From Chloroflexota bacterium (GTDB taxonomy: Bacteria > Chloroflexota > Anaerolineae > Anaerolineales > Villigracilaceae): DNA of 64,000 nucleotides. Numbering within the stretch: position 1 is the first letter of the stretch; the number at the start of each line of letters is the position of its first letter. Positions 26,414 to 35,165 of the stretch are shown in pieces. The position numbers and the translations under genes were made by a program. The notes beneath the pieces are model-generated. The model had not been told where the DNA came from. It ran no database searches and saw only the letters and a program-made list of their open reading frames with translations. The stretch covers positions 1 to 64,000 of the forward strand of contig JACRBI010000044.1 of assembly GCA_016234495.1 (NCBI GenBank). The letters are read 5' to 3'.

Positions 26414-27559
26414 TTGCGAATCCGCTTCCAACTCATTATCTTCATGTTCCTGCGCACCATCCTGAATACCGCCCACAGGATGGTGTATCCATTTCTGCCA
26501 GTCTTCGCGCGTGGCCTCGGCGTGGATATAGCCGCCATGTCCCTGCTGATGACCGCCCGTTCGCTCACCGGCGTGACGAGTCCGTTATTTGCGCCCATTG
26601 CCGATCGGCGCGGACGTAAATTTGGGATGCTGCTCGGCGTCATCATCTTTACTCTTGGCGCAGGGCTGGTTGCCATTTACCCAAATATCTGGACGCTCGC
26701 CGCCGCGCTCATTCTTGCTGTGATTGGCAAATACATGTTCGACCCGTCCATGCAGGCATACTTCGGCGACCGAATTCCCTACGCAAAACGAGGCACAGCT
26801 TTGGCTGTGACAGAAGTTGCGTGGTCAATGGCATTCATCATCGGCGTGCCGGCAATGGGATTGCTCATTGCAAAGTTTGGCTGGTCTGCGCCTTTTCCCG
26901 TTCTGACCGTGCTTGGGCTTTTCATTTTCATCACGATCTGGCGGATAATCCCGCACACAGATGCGCACCACGAACTGACCTCGAATTCACGGGCGGGCTA
27001 CCACGCAGTTTTTTCGTCCAAGCCTGCATTGGCAGGAATCTCCATCGCTTTATTTGCAAGCGCAGGCAATGAACTGGTTAATATCATTTTTGGCGTCTGG
27101 CTGGAGGATTCCTTTGGATTAAGGATCGCCGCGCTGGCGGGCGCATCTGCGGTGATCGGTATTTCGGAATTAAGCGGGGAGGGATTGGTGGCCTTCACAA
27201 CTGACAGACTCGGCAAACCGCTCGCTCTGACCATTGGGCTGGTCGGCAACGCGCTGGCATCGATTCTGCTCCCTGTGATTGGACATACACAAGCCGGCGC
27301 GCTGATCGGGCTTTTCCTGTTTTACATCACCTTTGAGTATGTGATGGTGAGTCACATCCCATTGATGACGGAACTTGTCCCGTCGGCGCGCGCCACGATA
27401 TTATCCTTGAACGTCACGGGGCATTCCCTAGGGCGTGCTTTGGGCGCAATTCTGGCAACATTTATATATCAACAATTTGGTTTTACGTTTGTGGCGTTAA
27501 CTGCTGTGGTCTTTAATGTGGCGGGGCTGCTGGCTTTACACCGTTTGCAAAAGGGATAG
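26414..27559 (+). CDS. MFS transporter
   Basis: 381 aa with TTG as start (no nearby ATG, and the protein starts directly in the first helix). The MFS signature appears as APIADRRGRKFG after helix 2, and 12 helices are predicted. Compact drug-efflux-like form. Flanked closely on both sides by co-directional genes (gaps of 5 and 0 nt), forming a three-gene unit. Substrate unknown. Confidence 0.85.
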   Translation: MRIRFQLIIFMFLRTILNTAHRMVYPFLPVFARGLGVDIAAMSLLMTARSLTGVTSPLFAPIADRRGRKFGMLLGVIIFTLGAGLVAIYPNIWTLAAALILAVIGKYMFDPSMQAYFGDRIPYAKRGTALAVTEVAWSMAFIIGVPAMGLLIAKFGWSAPFPVLTVLGLFIFITIWRIIPHTDAHHELTSNSRAGYHAVFSSKPALAGISIALFASAGNELVNIIFGVWLEDSFGLRIAALAGASAVIGISELSGEGLVAFTTDRLGKPLALTIGLVGNALASILLPVIGHTQAGALIGLFLFYITFEYVMVSHIPLMTELVPSARATILSLNVTGHSLGRALGAILATFIYQQFGFTFVALTAVVFNVAGLLALHRLQKG

Positions 27560-28072
27560 ATGCAGGCGCTTCTTTGTTTTACCGTGGTCTTCTTGTTAAT
27601 TGCCGCACTGTACTTTTTGATTCCGCCTTTCTTCGGGCCGCCATCTGTCCCCACCCGCCATGAACGCATCCGCAAGGCGCTTCGGCTGGCAAAACTTCAA
27701 CCCGGCGAAATGTTGTATGATTTCGGCGCAGGGGATGGGCGCGTGCTGGTGATCGCCGCCAGGGAATTTAACGCCAACGCCGTGGGAGTTGAGATCGGGC
27801 CGGTGCAATGCGCCGTCAGTTTGGGAAATGCCGTTTGGAACAGAGTCAGTTCAAAGGTCAGAATTGAAGCGCGGAATTTTTATCATGCTGATGTAGGCAA
27901 TGCAGATGTCGTCTTTGCGTATCTCACATCCGACCATGCAGTCCGTCTTCAGGAAAAATTGAGAAGGGAATTGAAAAGCGGCGCAAGGGTGGTTACAGTT
28001 TCATTTAATTTTCCTGATTGGCAGCACACACATTTGGATCGGGAAAACCTGATTTTTTTGTATGAGAAATAA
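27560..28072 (+). CDS. Membrane-anchored SAM methyltransferase
   Basis: 170 aa. An N-terminal TM helix (residues 1-25) is followed by a Rossmann methyltransferase core with motif I YDFGAGDGRVLVIAA, an acidic strand end (VGVEIG) and DVVFAYLTSDH. Resembles small RNA/protein methylase-like proteins of the RsmD/DOT1-like group, without the NPPY motif. Its ATG follows the MFS stop with no gap. Substrate unknown. Confidence 0.8.
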   Translation: MQALLCFTVVFLLIAALYFLIPPFFGPPSVPTRHERIRKALRLAKLQPGEMLYDFGAGDGRVLVIAAREFNANAVGVEIGPVQCAVSLGNAVWNRVSSKVRIEARNFYHADVGNADVVFAYLTSDHAVRLQEKLRRELKSGARVVTVSFNFPDWQHTHLDRENLIFLYEK

Positions 28073-28105
28073 AAAGAAGCCCCGTCAAAAGGCGGGGCTT
28101 CTTTT
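28072..28105 (+). terminator. Terminator of MFS/methyltransferase operon
   Basis: AAAAGAAGCCCCG pairs with CGGGGCTTCTTTT around a short loop. It lies between convergent genes and may also stop the Flp pilin transcript. Confidence 0.9.
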
Positions 28106-28122
28106 CAAGCTTGGAACTTGCA

Positions 28123-28278
28123 CTACACTACGCCGAGGCTGGAGTTGATTTTGCTGAAGACGTTGCCGATAATCGGGCCTAAGATCATCAAAGCCGCGAT
28201 AACGACGATAGCTACCAAAACGAGAATCAGCGCATATTCAACAAGACCCTGGCCTTTTTCTTTGGGTGAAAATAACAT
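28123..28278 (-). CDS. Flp-type pilin 1
   Basis: 51 aa. KEKGQGLVEYALILVLVAIV is the Flp/Tad pilin signature: a short basic leader cut before GLVEYAL, the essential Glu at +5 region, and one long hydrophobic helix. AGGAGA precedes the ATG. Assembled into Tad pili after processing by a TadV-type peptidase, which is not in this window. A near-identical copy lies at 28513. Confidence 0.93.
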   Translation of the reverse strand: MLFSPKEKGQGLVEYALILVLVAIVVIAALMILGPIIGNVFSKINSSLGVV

Positions 28279-28512
28279 GGGAAAGTATCTCCTTTCTATT
28301 AGATTTCTCAGGAAGGCCTCCTAAGATTGAATTTATTTTACTTGAACCTTCTGAAATTACAAGTATCCATTGGTCGTTTTCTTAACAATTATGTTAGCCT
28401 TTCGAAAACGAAAGCAATGAATGCGGGGTGATCAATTTTAAAAATTAAATGCCATGATCGGAAATATCCTGTTCAAATCACGGCATTCATTGATCGATGC
28501 GGAACGATTGAA

Positions 28513-28668
28513 TTACACGGCGCCGAGGCTGGAGTTGATCTTGCTGAAGACGTTGCCGATCACCGGGCCGAGAATCATCAAAGCCGCGATAACAACGATG
28601 GCAACCAAAACAAGAATCAGCGCATATTCAACAAGACCCTGGCCTTTTTCCTTGGGTGAAAATAACAT
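28513..28668 (-). CDS. Flp-type pilin 2
   Basis: 51 aa, differing from pilin 1 at only two residues (PVIG for PIIG, LGAV for LGVV). The 5' untranslated regions are also alike (GGCCTCC...AGGAGA), so the whole unit was duplicated. The two genes are separated by 234 bp with no other ORF; each may have its own promoter. Confidence 0.93.
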   Translation of the reverse strand: MLFSPKEKGQGLVEYALILVLVAIVVIAALMILGPVIGNVFSKINSSLGAV

Positions 28669-28869
28669 GGGAAAATATTCTCCTTTCTTTTGGATTTCTC
28701 GGGAAGGCCTCCAGAGATGGTTTTATTGTATCTCCTCAACACAAAAAGGCAAGGAGTTTTGCCTGAAAAAACTGGCAACTATGTTAGGTCTGCAACAACG
28801 AAATTAGTTTCGCACATGTTTCCTCTTGACAGCTTTCTGTGGTTAAATACCCCCTACCAAATACAATTC

Positions 28870-28987
28870 GGACTTACGCAAGGCCACAAGACCAGCCGCG
28901 AATTACACGAATTTTCGCTAATTTCTTAAATAATTCGTGTAAATTCGCGAAATTTGTGGCTAAAATATTTAGAACTGTGTAAGTCCT
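28870..28987. repeat. Palindromic intergenic element, copy 4 (extended)
   Basis: An inner palindrome GCCGCGAATTACACGAATT ... AATTCGTGTAAATTCGCG is bounded by GGACTTACGCA and TGTGTAAGTCC, so the element has nested inverted repeats. It lies in the gap between pilin 2 and hutI. The remaining sequence of that gap (28669-28869) shows no gene. Confidence 0.68.
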
Positions 28988-29010
28988 GATAATAAAAGAT
29001 CGGTGGAAAA

Positions 29011-30285
29011 ATGCTTATCCATTCAGCTTCCCAACTTCTCACTCTTGCCGGCGGCCCGCAGCGCGGACATGCCCTTGGCACGCTGGGCATCATCGAGAAC
29101 GGCGCAGTTGTTGTCCGTGACGAAAAGATCATCGCGGTCGGCACAACTGACGAACTCAAGAATGCCTATCCCGATGAACCGACTCTCGACGCGGGCAAAT
29201 CCGTCCTGATGCCGGGCTTCGTAGACCCGCACACACATCTCATCTGGGCCGGCGACCGCGCCAATGAATTCGAGATGAAGATGGGCGGCATGGCATATCT
29301 TGATATCCTCGGCGCGGGCGGCGGGATCATCTCAACCGTCAAAGCCACACGCACCGCCAGCATGGAAATGCTCATCGCGCAGACCCGTCCGCGGCTGCTG
29401 AAAATGTTCGCGCACGGCACAACCACCGCCGAAGCAAAAACAGGCTACGGCCTGCAAACATCCACCGAACTGCGGCTGCTCAAAGCCCTGCTCGCGCTCG
29501 ATGATGAAAGTCCGCTCGACCTTGCCATCACCTTCCTCGGCGCGCACGCAATCGCGCCTGAATTCAAAGACAATCCACAGGGCTACACAGACGAAGTGGC
29601 CAACACCATGCTGCCCATGTTAAAAGAATGGTGGGAGACTCACGCTCCGCGCCTGCCCCTGCCTTTTGTGGATGTCTTCTGCGAGACAAAAGCATTTGAC
29701 CTTGAACAGTCGCGTCAGATCTTAACCCGCGCAGGGTCGCTGGGATTCCCGCTCAAGATCCACGCGGACGAATTTGACAACCTCGGCGGCGCGGCGCTCG
29801 CCGCAGAACTAGGCGCGGCCTCCGCCGACCATCTGGTGCGGACATCTGATGCGGATATTGCCGCGCTCGCCAAATCGGACACGGTCGCTGTCTCATTGCC
29901 ATGCACGCCATTTGGGCTTGCCGAAAAAGATTACACGCCCGCCCGGAAGATCATCGAAGCTGACGCATTGTTCGCCCTTGCCACCGATTGCAACCCCGGC
30001 ACGACATGGAACGAGTCGATGCAGTTTGTCATCGCTCTGGCATGCCGCGCAATGAAGTTGACGCCCGCCCAAGCCATCGCGGCGTCCACTATCAATTCCG
30101 CCCACGCAATCCGCAGGGCGGACACGATCGGTTCCATCGAGGTGGGAAAACAGGCAGACATGCTCATCCTGTCTGTGCCGGATTACCGTCAGCTGGGATA
30201 TCGCTATGGAACGAACCTCGTCAGGCAAGTCATCAAACGCGGACGGGTGTATTCAGTGGATGTGGGCTATTATCGAACAGCGTAA
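29011..30285 (+). CDS. hutI: Imidazolonepropionase
   Basis: 424 aa amidohydrolase. MPGFVDPHTHLIWAGDR holds the metal histidines and HutI-type AGDR; EAKTGYGL, KIHADEF and ATDCNPGT are further family motifs. It hydrolyses imidazolone-5-propionate to formiminoglutamate in histidine breakdown. No hutH or hutU is in the window. It is followed by an arginase-family gene, an association discussed there. Confidence 0.95.
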   Translation: MLIHSASQLLTLAGGPQRGHALGTLGIIENGAVVVRDEKIIAVGTTDELKNAYPDEPTLDAGKSVLMPGFVDPHTHLIWAGDRANEFEMKMGGMAYLDILGAGGGIISTVKATRTASMEMLIAQTRPRLLKMFAHGTTTAEAKTGYGLQTSTELRLLKALLALDDESPLDLAITFLGAHAIAPEFKDNPQGYTDEVANTMLPMLKEWWETHAPRLPLPFVDVFCETKAFDLEQSRQILTRAGSLGFPLKIHADEFDNLGGAALAAELGAASADHLVRTSDADIAALAKSDTVAVSLPCTPFGLAEKDYTPARKIIEADALFALATDCNPGTTWNESMQFVIALACRAMKLTPAQAIAASTINSAHAIRRADTIGSIEVGKQADMLILSVPDYRQLGYRYGTNLVRQVIKRGRVYSVDVGYYRTA

Positions 30286-30325
30286 AACCTTTCACTTCGC
30301 GTTCTTCGCGGTAACTTTTTAGGAG
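30286..30325. repeat. Half copy of 'TTCGCGGTAA' intergenic repeat
   Basis: CTTTCACTTCGCGTTCTTCGCGGTAAC matches the right half of the element at 63450-63525 in wording. It fills the gap between hutI and the arginase gene. Confidence 0.5.
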
Positions 30326-30331
30326 CTAAAT

Positions 30332-31237
30332 ATGCAAATTGACATCATCGGCGTTCCGATAGACCTCGGCGCAGACCGCCGCGGCGTAGACATGGGACCC
30401 AGCGCGATCCGTTACGCGCACCTGCAAAACAAACTTGAAGCCCTGGGGTACGACGTACAGGACGAAGGCAACGTGGAAGTTCCCATTGCTGAAATGTGCA
30501 AGATCACGAATTCAAAGCTGAAATATATTGACTGCATCATCCCCATGTCGCGGCGCGTGTCGGGCGCTGTCTCCACATCCATACAGGCCAAGAATTTTCC
30601 GCTGGTTTTGGGCGGAGACCACAGCCTGTCGATCGGCTCTGTGCGCGGAGCGGCGCGCAATAAAAAGATCGGCGTGATCTGGATCGATGCCCACGCAGAT
30701 TTCAACACTGCTGAAACCACACCCTCCGGCAATATTCATGGCATGTCGCTGGCGGCGCTGACAGGCTTGGGAGATAAAAGCCTTGTTCAATTATGGGAGG
30801 AGTCGATTCCCGTCATCAACCCGGCCAAGATTGCAATCATCGGAGCGCGCGACCTTGATTCGGGAGAGAAAAAAAACCTGAGCAATGCCGGCGCGCTCGT
30901 CATGGGCATGGAACAAATCGACCGCTATGGCATGGTCTCGGTCGTTGAACGCGCCATCGAGCGCGTCAGCCGCGACGTGGACGGAATTTATCTTTCGCTC
31001 GATCTCGATGCGCTCGACCCGGAACACGCGCCCGGCGTTGGAACTCCCGTCCCTGCCGGACTCTCGCAGCGCGAGACTCATCTCGCCTGTGAATTGATCG
31101 CGGAGACAGGCAAGCTGGTCGGCATGGACCTTGTCGAAGTGAATCCGATTCTTGACGTGCAAAATCGAACCGCCGCGCTCGCCGTGGAATTTGCCCTATC
31201 CGCGCTGGGCCGCCGCATTTGGGGCGGGTTATCATGA
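30332..31237 (+). CDS. rocF: Arginase family ureohydrolase (probable arginase)
   Basis: 301 aa. Mn-binding motifs are LGGDHSLSIG, WIDAHADFNT and SLDLDALDPEHAPG. The N-terminus (IIGVPIDLGADRRGVDMGPS) is typical of true arginase rather than agmatinase or formiminoglutamase. Its position after hutI could instead suggest formiminoglutamase (HutG, same fold), since that enzyme acts on the HutI product. Sequence favours arginase. Its last bases overlap the next gene (ATGA). Confidence 0.88.
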   Translation: MQIDIIGVPIDLGADRRGVDMGPSAIRYAHLQNKLEALGYDVQDEGNVEVPIAEMCKITNSKLKYIDCIIPMSRRVSGAVSTSIQAKNFPLVLGGDHSLSIGSVRGAARNKKIGVIWIDAHADFNTAETTPSGNIHGMSLAALTGLGDKSLVQLWEESIPVINPAKIAIIGARDLDSGEKKNLSNAGALVMGMEQIDRYGMVSVVERAIERVSRDVDGIYLSLDLDALDPEHAPGVGTPVPAGLSQRETHLACELIAETGKLVGMDLVEVNPILDVQNRTAALAVEFALSALGRRIWGGLS

Positions 31238-32004
31238 TGCCGACTCTCTCTGATTTGGAACGACTCGCGCGCGGAGCAGGCGCGATTCTGCGCGACGGGT
31301 ACAACAAGGAACACACGGTTCATTACAAAGGGGTAATTGATCTTGTCACCGAAACAGATCATGCGTCTGAATCATTTTTGATCGGCGAGATTCAGTCGCG
31401 CTTTCCAGACAGTCACATCCTCGCCGAAGAAAGCGGTGAAACCAAAGGAGTCGGCGACGGCATCTGGTACATTGATCCGCTGGACGGCACCGTGAATTAC
31501 TCGCATCATATCCCAATGTTCTGCGTCTCGATCGCCTACGCAGTCAACGGCGTTGTCACACTCGGCGCAGTGTACGAGCCTCTCCGCGATGAAATGTTTT
31601 CAGCCGAACGCGGCAAGGGCGCGCTCATGAATGGCAGGTCAATCCACGCTTCAACCGCAACCGAACTGCAAAAGAGTCTGCTGGTAACGGGCTTTCCTTA
31701 TGACACGTGGAATACAAGCAAGGATAATTTTAAAAATTTTGAAAAACTTGCCAAGATGACTCAAGGTGTGCGCCGCCTGGGATCTGCCGCCCTCGACGGT
31801 TGTTACGTCGCTGCCGGCCGCTTCGACGCGTTCTGGGAGTTGACTCTCCGTCCCTGGGACATTGCCGCCGCTGGATTGATCGCCGAAGAAGCCGGTGCGC
31901 GCGTCACCGCCATAGACGGCTCACCGGATTACATATCCGCGCCGCAATCCATCCTTGCCGCCGCACCGGGCATTTACGAGCAAATGCTGGAACAGTTGAG
32001 TTGA
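31234..32004 (+). CDS. suhB: Inositol monophosphatase family protein
   Basis: 256 aa from the ATG at 31234, overlapping the arginase stop. Metal/phosphate motifs are ILAEESGE, YIDPLDGTVNYSHH and the C-terminal LRPWDIAAAGLIAEEAG. It releases phosphate from inositol-phosphates or related substrates. The start follows the arginase stop by overlap, so the two are translationally coupled; the metabolic link is unclear. Confidence 0.92.
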   Translation: MMPTLSDLERLARGAGAILRDGYNKEHTVHYKGVIDLVTETDHASESFLIGEIQSRFPDSHILAEESGETKGVGDGIWYIDPLDGTVNYSHHIPMFCVSIAYAVNGVVTLGAVYEPLRDEMFSAERGKGALMNGRSIHASTATELQKSLLVTGFPYDTWNTSKDNFKNFEKLAKMTQGVRRLGSAALDGCYVAAGRFDAFWELTLRPWDIAAAGLIAEEAGARVTAIDGSPDYISAPQSILAAAPGIYEQMLEQLS

Positions 32005-32313
32005 AAAAACACATAAACAACTGGAATTTCTTAATTATCCAAAGCAGATGAGGGGTTTTGTACAAAATTGACTTGATGTTTATTTGGCGCAGATAGAACA
32101 GCTTTATCTTGAAGTTGTATCAGGTTTTCTCGTTAGGTTACTTTGAAAGCAAATCTACCTTGTTGCGTCAAATTAGGAAATCTCCTTTTGTATAATGATT
32201 TTGACTTTGGTTGTGAGAGGATGGGCATTGATTCAGAGTGCAAGCAATGCGCAAGTGTGGTGCATGACAGAGCGAATTGTTAAAAACTGATCTGACAGAT
32301 TGAGTGTGATAAT
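32005..32313. other. AT-rich gap without recognised gene
   Basis: 309 bp marking the drop in GC at the left edge of the accessory region. The only open frames are about 20 codons long with no ribosome site. I see no RNA gene or clear hairpin. Confidence 0.5.
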
Positions 32314-32916
32314 TCAAACAATCTGATGCAAATACTTAAGCCTAAATTGATCGTCAGCGATAGTATCTAGCGCATGATGCCAATTATCAACCCGAAAAAT
32401 CATTGGGTGTTGGTGTTCGGTATTCCAAGGGCAATTAAATAGAATAACGGGCACGCCTTTATTTACATAGTCAATGGCTGTTTTTCCATTATCCTCAATT
32501 AATAGCTTAACTGTATCGAACAATTCAATTTTATTGTTTGAATGAATTAAATTATTGTAGGCAATGTTATGCTGATTTAGCCATTCTTTTGTAAGGGAGT
32601 TTGTTTTAGCTGGACGACTTGTAATTAACCAAATTAAATAATTAGCTGAAAGTAATTTCAGAGACTCTTGGGCAAATTGGATTATTGGAGCCTGTAAACA
32701 ATAGTGATCATGAAATAGACCAAAAATAACCCCTTCTTGCTCCGGTGTGATAGGTAGTGATTTGAAGTAATCCCAATAAATTATTTGTTCTCTTCTTGAT
32801 ACGATTCCGTATTCTTGTTCAATTAAATTACGAATGACGTGGTCAGTATTAGAAAGCACATTGTCGATATCTACCCCAATAACAACATTGCCCGATTTTT
32901 TCAGGGAGGGTGCCAT
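32314..32916 (-). CDS. HAD-superfamily 5'-nucleotidase-like phosphatase
   Basis: 200 aa from the ATG at 32916. HAD motif I is GVDIDNVLSNT, motif II LITSRP and motif III/IV LIEDNGKTA, as in the NT5C (5'(3')-deoxyribonucleotidase) and YorS/phage-nucleotidase group. Predicted cytosolic dephosphorylation of a nucleotide. It is AT-rich compared with the backbone and groups with two other minus-strand genes (next two entries) beside the provirus att site. Confidence 0.78.
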   Translation of the reverse strand: MAPSLKKSGNVVIGVDIDNVLSNTDHVIRNLIEQEYGIVSRREQIIYWDYFKSLPITPEQEGVIFGLFHDHYCLQAPIIQFAQESLKLLSANYLIWLITSRPAKTNSLTKEWLNQHNIAYNNLIHSNNKIELFDTVKLLIEDNGKTAIDYVNKGVPVILFNCPWNTEHQHPMIFRVDNWHHALDTIADDQFRLKYLHQIV

Positions 32917-32956
32917 TGAAAACAACCTTGTTTACAAGGTAGTAATTTATAAAACG

Positions 32957-33187
32957 CTAATTAAGTCTTGATGGTTGGAGAAGTTTTGAGAGGCGCTGTC
33001 GAAAACGAATATAGGATAACCTTACAAGATTAACATCAATAAAAGTGTCAATCTCATTCGGCATTAAATCGATAATAGAAGGGTCAAGTTTTTTCTCGTA
33101 TACAATAGCGTCTTGACCGACGATTGTTTTTTTCCACACTAACTTTAAATTAGTGGTCTTAGGAGTTGGAATAGAATGATGGGTCAT
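32957..33187 (-). CDS. Small hypothetical protein
   Basis: 76 aa. The ATG at 33187 follows AGAGGAT. No recognised domain; charged, with a C-terminal basic helix (IRFRQRLSKLLQPSR). It lies between the TM/GAF-like gene (11-bp gap) and the HAD gene (40-bp gap) in one direction, so is likely an operon member. AT-rich. Confidence 0.6.
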   Translation of the reverse strand: MTHHSIPTPKTTNLKLVWKKTIVGQDAIVYEKKLDPSIIDLMPNEIDTFIDVNLVRLSYIRFRQRLSKLLQPSRLN

Positions 33188-33198
33188 AAGATCCTCTC

Positions 33199-34053
33199 TT
33201 ATAATGCTGTAATTATACTAGCGAATCTAGGCAAATACTTTTCGGTTTTCTTTACAAAATCGTCATTAAATACAGTCGGGTGGGTAGAGTCAAAATACAC
33301 TATTCCTAAAAGCTCACTTTTTTCCTTATTTACTATCGGTAAGCAAAGATACGATTTGCGATCAGATGTTAGATGCTCAGCCTGAAACTCAGAGAAATTC
33401 CAGTTGTTTATCATATAGTTTTTAAAATCCTTATGATTGCTAAGGGTTTCCCGCTCAACAGTTGGCTCGTCTCCGCTTACACACTTTAATGCAGTAAGGC
33501 CGATTATACCTACAGGTTTCAATGTGCCACTTTTATCTTTTTTAGATACCTTAAAAGTCCTGTAACGTTTCCCATTCTTGCGGATACCTTCATTATTTCC
33601 ATTGCTTTTAAACAATGTGCTTGTTTTGGGAAAGTAATGGATAACTTGCAGGAGGCGGATAGGAGATTGGCGAGACAATTTGCCTACTGGGATCCAAATA
33701 GTACAGCGTATATCTTTTCTTTTATCACTTCTTGTTCCTATATCTTCACAAAACCATTTAAGAGAACTATATAATTCATCAGATTTTGAATAAATATGAA
33801 TTGAATACCTGTTGATAAGATAACCTACAAGCCACAGGATTAATATTGCCAATATTGGCCAATGAGGCTTCCAAACGCTCCATGATGATAATGTTTTTGC
33901 TGCAACAATTGATTTATATGCCTCTCCAGCAAATTTTCCTAAAATAATTGGCATTGTGAATGTCAGAATAAAACCAATAATCCTAAAAAATTCTTTTGTA
34001 TACCAATAAGTATGCCCTAGTAGGAATTCATAATAATCAGGAATCTTATTCAT
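33199..34053 (-). CDS. Two-TM protein with GAF-like C-terminal domain
   Basis: 284 aa. Two TM helices (about 22-40 and 66-82) with a short loop, then a cytosolic domain whose end (YLCLPIVNKEKSELLGIVYFDS, FVKKTEKYLPRFASII) has the LGV-hydrophobic-D pattern of GAF domains. There is no catalytic domain. GGAG precedes the ATG. It is the first gene of an AT-rich three-gene operon next to attL. A signal-binding membrane protein is a fair inference; a defence role is only a hypothesis. Confidence 0.68.
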   Translation of the reverse strand: MNKIPDYYEFLLGHTYWYTKEFFRIIGFILTFTMPIILGKFAGEAYKSIVAAKTLSSWSVWKPHWPILAILILWLVGYLINRYSIHIYSKSDELYSSLKWFCEDIGTRSDKRKDIRCTIWIPVGKLSRQSPIRLLQVIHYFPKTSTLFKSNGNNEGIRKNGKRYRTFKVSKKDKSGTLKPVGIIGLTALKCVSGDEPTVERETLSNHKDFKNYMINNWNFSEFQAEHLTSDRKSYLCLPIVNKEKSELLGIVYFDSTHPTVFNDDFVKKTEKYLPRFASIITAL

Positions 34054-34202
34054 TGGTATTTCTCCGCCACCATATCAATGCCGTGTTGAAAAATTACATA
34101 TGTGCTTTAGGAAGATTGCACATTAAAGGTCAACTTGCTTTATACCAAGATGTGGTTATTAAAGTATAAAAAGTCAGTCGCGCATTGAAATGTTGATAAA
34201 TT

Positions 34203-34237
34203 GTGGGCCCGGCAGGATTCGAACCTGCGACCAAGGA
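34203..34237. repeat. attL: displaced 3' end of tRNA-Met
   Basis: 35 bp matching the 3' end of the tRNA-Met gene at 43177 with two differences. On the minus strand the T stem is GCAGG/CCTGC here and ACAGG/CCTGT in the intact gene. The two changes form one compensatory base pair. The fragment has no acceptor 5' strand, so it is the original host 3' end pushed away by integration. Confidence 0.9.
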
Positions 34238-34307
34238 CATTTAGCCTTTATTTCTGTTTGGTACTGTTTTCAATTTTCTTTCAAGCTCTTTTGGGGCTTG
34301 TTTTTTA

Positions 34308-34508
34308 TTACCGTTTTCGTTTGGGTAATGCCCCGATTATCAATACTAGGATTACGACAGGCCAAAGGTTCAGGCCGCTATACAATTGTTCTATGCCTGA
34401 AAAGAGTGATAGTGCGTCTGGATAAAATATTTTTGTGAAGATTAGCATACCTCCAAATATAAAAGCCATTAGTGTGATGTTGTAAAGAAATTTTTTCAGG
34501 TAGTTCAT
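34308..34508 (-). CDS. Small two-TM phage protein next to repressor
   Basis: 66 aa with two hydrophobic helices and a basic end (PKRKR). It starts 3 nt after the repressor stop, so it is co-expressed in the lysogen. A superinfection-exclusion-type role is plausible from position only. Confidence 0.65.
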   Translation of the reverse strand: MNYLKKFLYNITLMAFIFGGMLIFTKIFYPDALSLFSGIEQLYSGLNLWPVVILVLIIGALPKRKR

Positions 34509-34511
34509 TTT

Positions 34512-34862
34512 TTATTTTCCCTTTTTTCTTTCCTCTTGAATTTTTAGGCATAGGCGCAAATGTCTTATTGCGTTTTTTCTTTCTTCAATTTCTAATCGTT
34601 CAAGGATATATGCGCCTTCTTTCGTTAGTGCGTCCATTTCAAGTTCTTGTGTCATTAGTCCAGCTTCTCTGAAAACTACATCTGTTGGAATTCCTAGAGC
34701 CTTTGCAATTGCTGACAGTGTTTTACCTTCCGCTCCTCTTGTGCCTGATAGGATGCGTGAAATTTGCCCAGTGCTAATCTTGCTTTTTCTGGCAAGTTCG
34801 CTTTGGGTCATTTTTTGTTCTTCCAGTTTTTTCAACAACCAACTACTAAAGTTATTTTCCAT
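34512..34862 (-). CDS. XRE-family phage repressor
   Basis: 116 aa. The helix-turn-helix spans about 18-45 (MTQSELARKSKISTGQISRI), and the rest is a charged helical tail (EERKNAIRHLRLCLKIQEERK). It is transcribed away from the structural genes, and the shared gap 34863-34985 holds palindromic CTGTCA/TGACAG sites over a promoter. This is the layout of a lysogeny switch. Confidence 0.9.
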   Translation of the reverse strand: MENNFSSWLLKKLEEQKMTQSELARKSKISTGQISRILSGTRGAEGKTLSAIAKALGIPTDVVFREAGLMTQELEMDALTKEGAYILERLEIEERKNAIRHLRLCLKIQEERKKGK

Positions 34863-34912
34863 GTCTCATCTTATCTTTATGTGTTCTGTCTTTGGGAATT
34901 TAGATTTGCCAC

Positions 34913-34961
34913 TTGACAGAATTTTACATCTTCGTTTAAAATTCATTCTGTCAACTGACAG
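34913..34961 (+). promoter_or_regulatory. Provirus early promoter with palindromic operators
   Basis: TTGACA (34913-34918) and TAAAAT (34937-34942) form a good sigma-70 promoter with an 18-nt spacer. TTGACAGAAT at 34913 is the exact inverse of ATTCTGTCAA at 34945. CTGTCAACTGACAG (34948-34961) is itself a palindrome. The repressor probably binds these sites and blocks the promoter. Another GTTCTGTC half site lies near 34882. Confidence 0.7.
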
Positions 34962-34985
34962 TAAAATTTTCCAAAAGGAATAAAT

Positions 34986-35165
34986 ATGTCTGACAAAAGG
35001 GCTTCAAAAATGTATCAATCTTTGACAGATTACTTTCAGTCTTTGAAATGGTTTCAGTGGTTATTAATCAACGGTCAACTGTCAGTTTTGTATCCTTATT
35101 ATTACGATTTTGAAGAACGTTTTTTGAATGCTCGTCTTGATTGGGTCACTATGGGGGTGCTGTAA
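34986..35165 (+). CDS. Small phage early protein
   Basis: 59 aa, starting ATG after AAAAGGAA, directly behind the operator region. Aromatic-rich (WFQWLL, YPYYYDF), no TM helix certain, no recognised family. Its stop overlaps the next start as TAATG, so the two are translationally coupled. Confidence 0.65.
   Translation: MSDKRASKMYQSLTDYFQSLKWFQWLLINGQLSVLYPYYYDFEERFLNARLDWVTMGVL

Noticed and set aside
32219-32285. 21-codon ORF before the AT-rich cluster
   Set aside because: Too short, no homolog recognised, no ribosome site.
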